NCBI GenBank assembly: GCA_002007465.1
Contig: LNAC01001218.1
Location: 124,001-188,000, forward strand
DNA from: Ailurus styani
Lineage: Eukaryota > Chordata > Mammalia > Carnivora > Ailuridae
Length of the DNA: 64,000 nucleotides
Reading direction: 5' to 3'
Position numbers and translations under genes: made by a program. The notes under the pieces were generated by a model that was given only the letters and a program-made list of their open reading frames with translations, searched no databases and was not told the DNA's origin. How positions within the stretch are numbered: the first letter of the stretch is position 1; each line of letters starts with the position of its first letter. Positions 63,547-64,000 of this stretch are shown here, piece by piece.

Positions 63547-64000
63547 TTTAATTATTATTATTTGCCCCAGGGGTACAAGTCTGTGAATCATCAGGCTTAC
63601 ACCTTTCACAGCATTCACCAAAGCACAAACCCTGCCCAATGTCCATAACCCATCCACCCTATCCCTACCCTCCCACCCCCTAGTAACCCTCAGTTTGTTT
63701 TGTGAGATTAGGAGCCTCTTATGGTTTGTCTCCTTCCCCATCCCATCTTATTTCATTATTTTTCCCTCCCTACCCCCACAACCCCCACACTGCCCCTCAA
63801 GTTCCTCATGTCAGAGAGATCATATGATTGTCTTTCTCTGATTGACTTATTTCACTCAGCATAATACCCTCTAGTTCCATCCATGTCACCTCGTTGCAAC
63901 CGGCAAGATTTCATTTCTTTTGATAGCTGCATTGTATTCCATTGTGTATATATACCACATCTTCTTTATCCATTCATCTGTTGATGGACATCTAGGTTCT
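63547..64000 (-). mobile_element. Carnivore LINE-1 3' end, antisense, leaves the window
   Basis: TTAATTATTATTATTTGCCCC, GTACAAGTCTGTGAATCATC, CCACCCCCTAGTAACCCTCAG, TCATATGATTGTCTTTCTCTG and GTATTCCATTGTGTATATATACC are the reverse complement of the L1 3' UTR and ORF2 end. It interrupts the outer L1 after the GCCAACAGCATTTT block, and its other end lies beyond 64000. Confidence 0.92.

Noticed and set aside
1..64000. CRISPR-like arrays, tRNA or rRNA genes
   Set aside because: No regularly spaced identical repeats with unique spacers and no complete tRNA cloverleaf were seen. The tRNA-like A boxes belong to Can-SINEs.

Overview
This window looks like non-coding nuclear DNA from a caniform carnivore, most likely a mustelid or close relative. 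The main evidence is 31 copies of the tRNA-derived carnivore SINE (Can-SINE). Many carry the GAGGCCCGCATCGGG core and the CAAATAAATAAATAAAATC tail that I associate with arctoid/mustelid copies rather than dog or cat copies. The 3' ends of carnivore-type L1 elements near 14.9, 54.1, 62.6 and 63.6 kb agree with this. The species call rests on recognition alone, without a search. I found no convincing protein-coding exon, tRNA, rRNA, CRISPR array or prokaryotic-style operon. All the longer open frames that can be explained are L1 remnants, SINE read-through or microsatellite read-through.

Layout: 1-200 is the end of a Can-SINE. 201-5240 is old L1 on the minus strand, cut by three Can-SINEs. 5240-6300 is mostly unassigned, with one MIR. 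6300-9535 is a plus-strand old L1 that has ORF1, the first part of the ORF2 endonuclease and then the 3' UTR, so most of ORF2 is missing. 9558-10985 is the 3' half of a second old L1. 10985-24090 is unassigned DNA with many Can-SINEs and some MIR, L2 and LTR relics. 24090-33500 has no Can-SINE at all and holds MIR, L1 3' UTR and old LTR relics. 33500-54000 is mixed unassigned DNA with SINEs, L2, MIR and hAT-type DNA transposon relics. 54490-58115 is an old minus-strand L1 with a MaLR-type LTR in it. 58180-58945 holds an LTR piece, an L1 3' end and a MIR. 58985-63546 is a carnivore L1 on the plus strand, into which a second L1 (61312-62714) and four Can-SINEs have jumped. It is broken at 63547 by yet another, antisense L1 3' end that runs off the window.

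Assembly marks: single N bases at 7067, 7951 and 49668 each sit between two nearly identical copies of the flanking sequence (219, about 75 and about 158 bases). These look like unmerged contig overlaps or two haplotypes placed in series. A run of 99 N (55901-55999) replaces the 5' end of a Can-SINE whose target-site duplication is visible on both sides.

No genes work together here. The window is best read as intergenic or deep intronic DNA whose visible structure is a layered record of retrotransposition. I found no new biological system. The most useful observations are the nested L1 stack, the ORF2-deleted (half-L1-like) element, several apparently young SINE insertions, the assembly duplications, a perfect 13-bp-arm hairpin at 46027-46056, and one repeat-free AT-rich stretch (16740-17130) that could be a conserved regulatory element.
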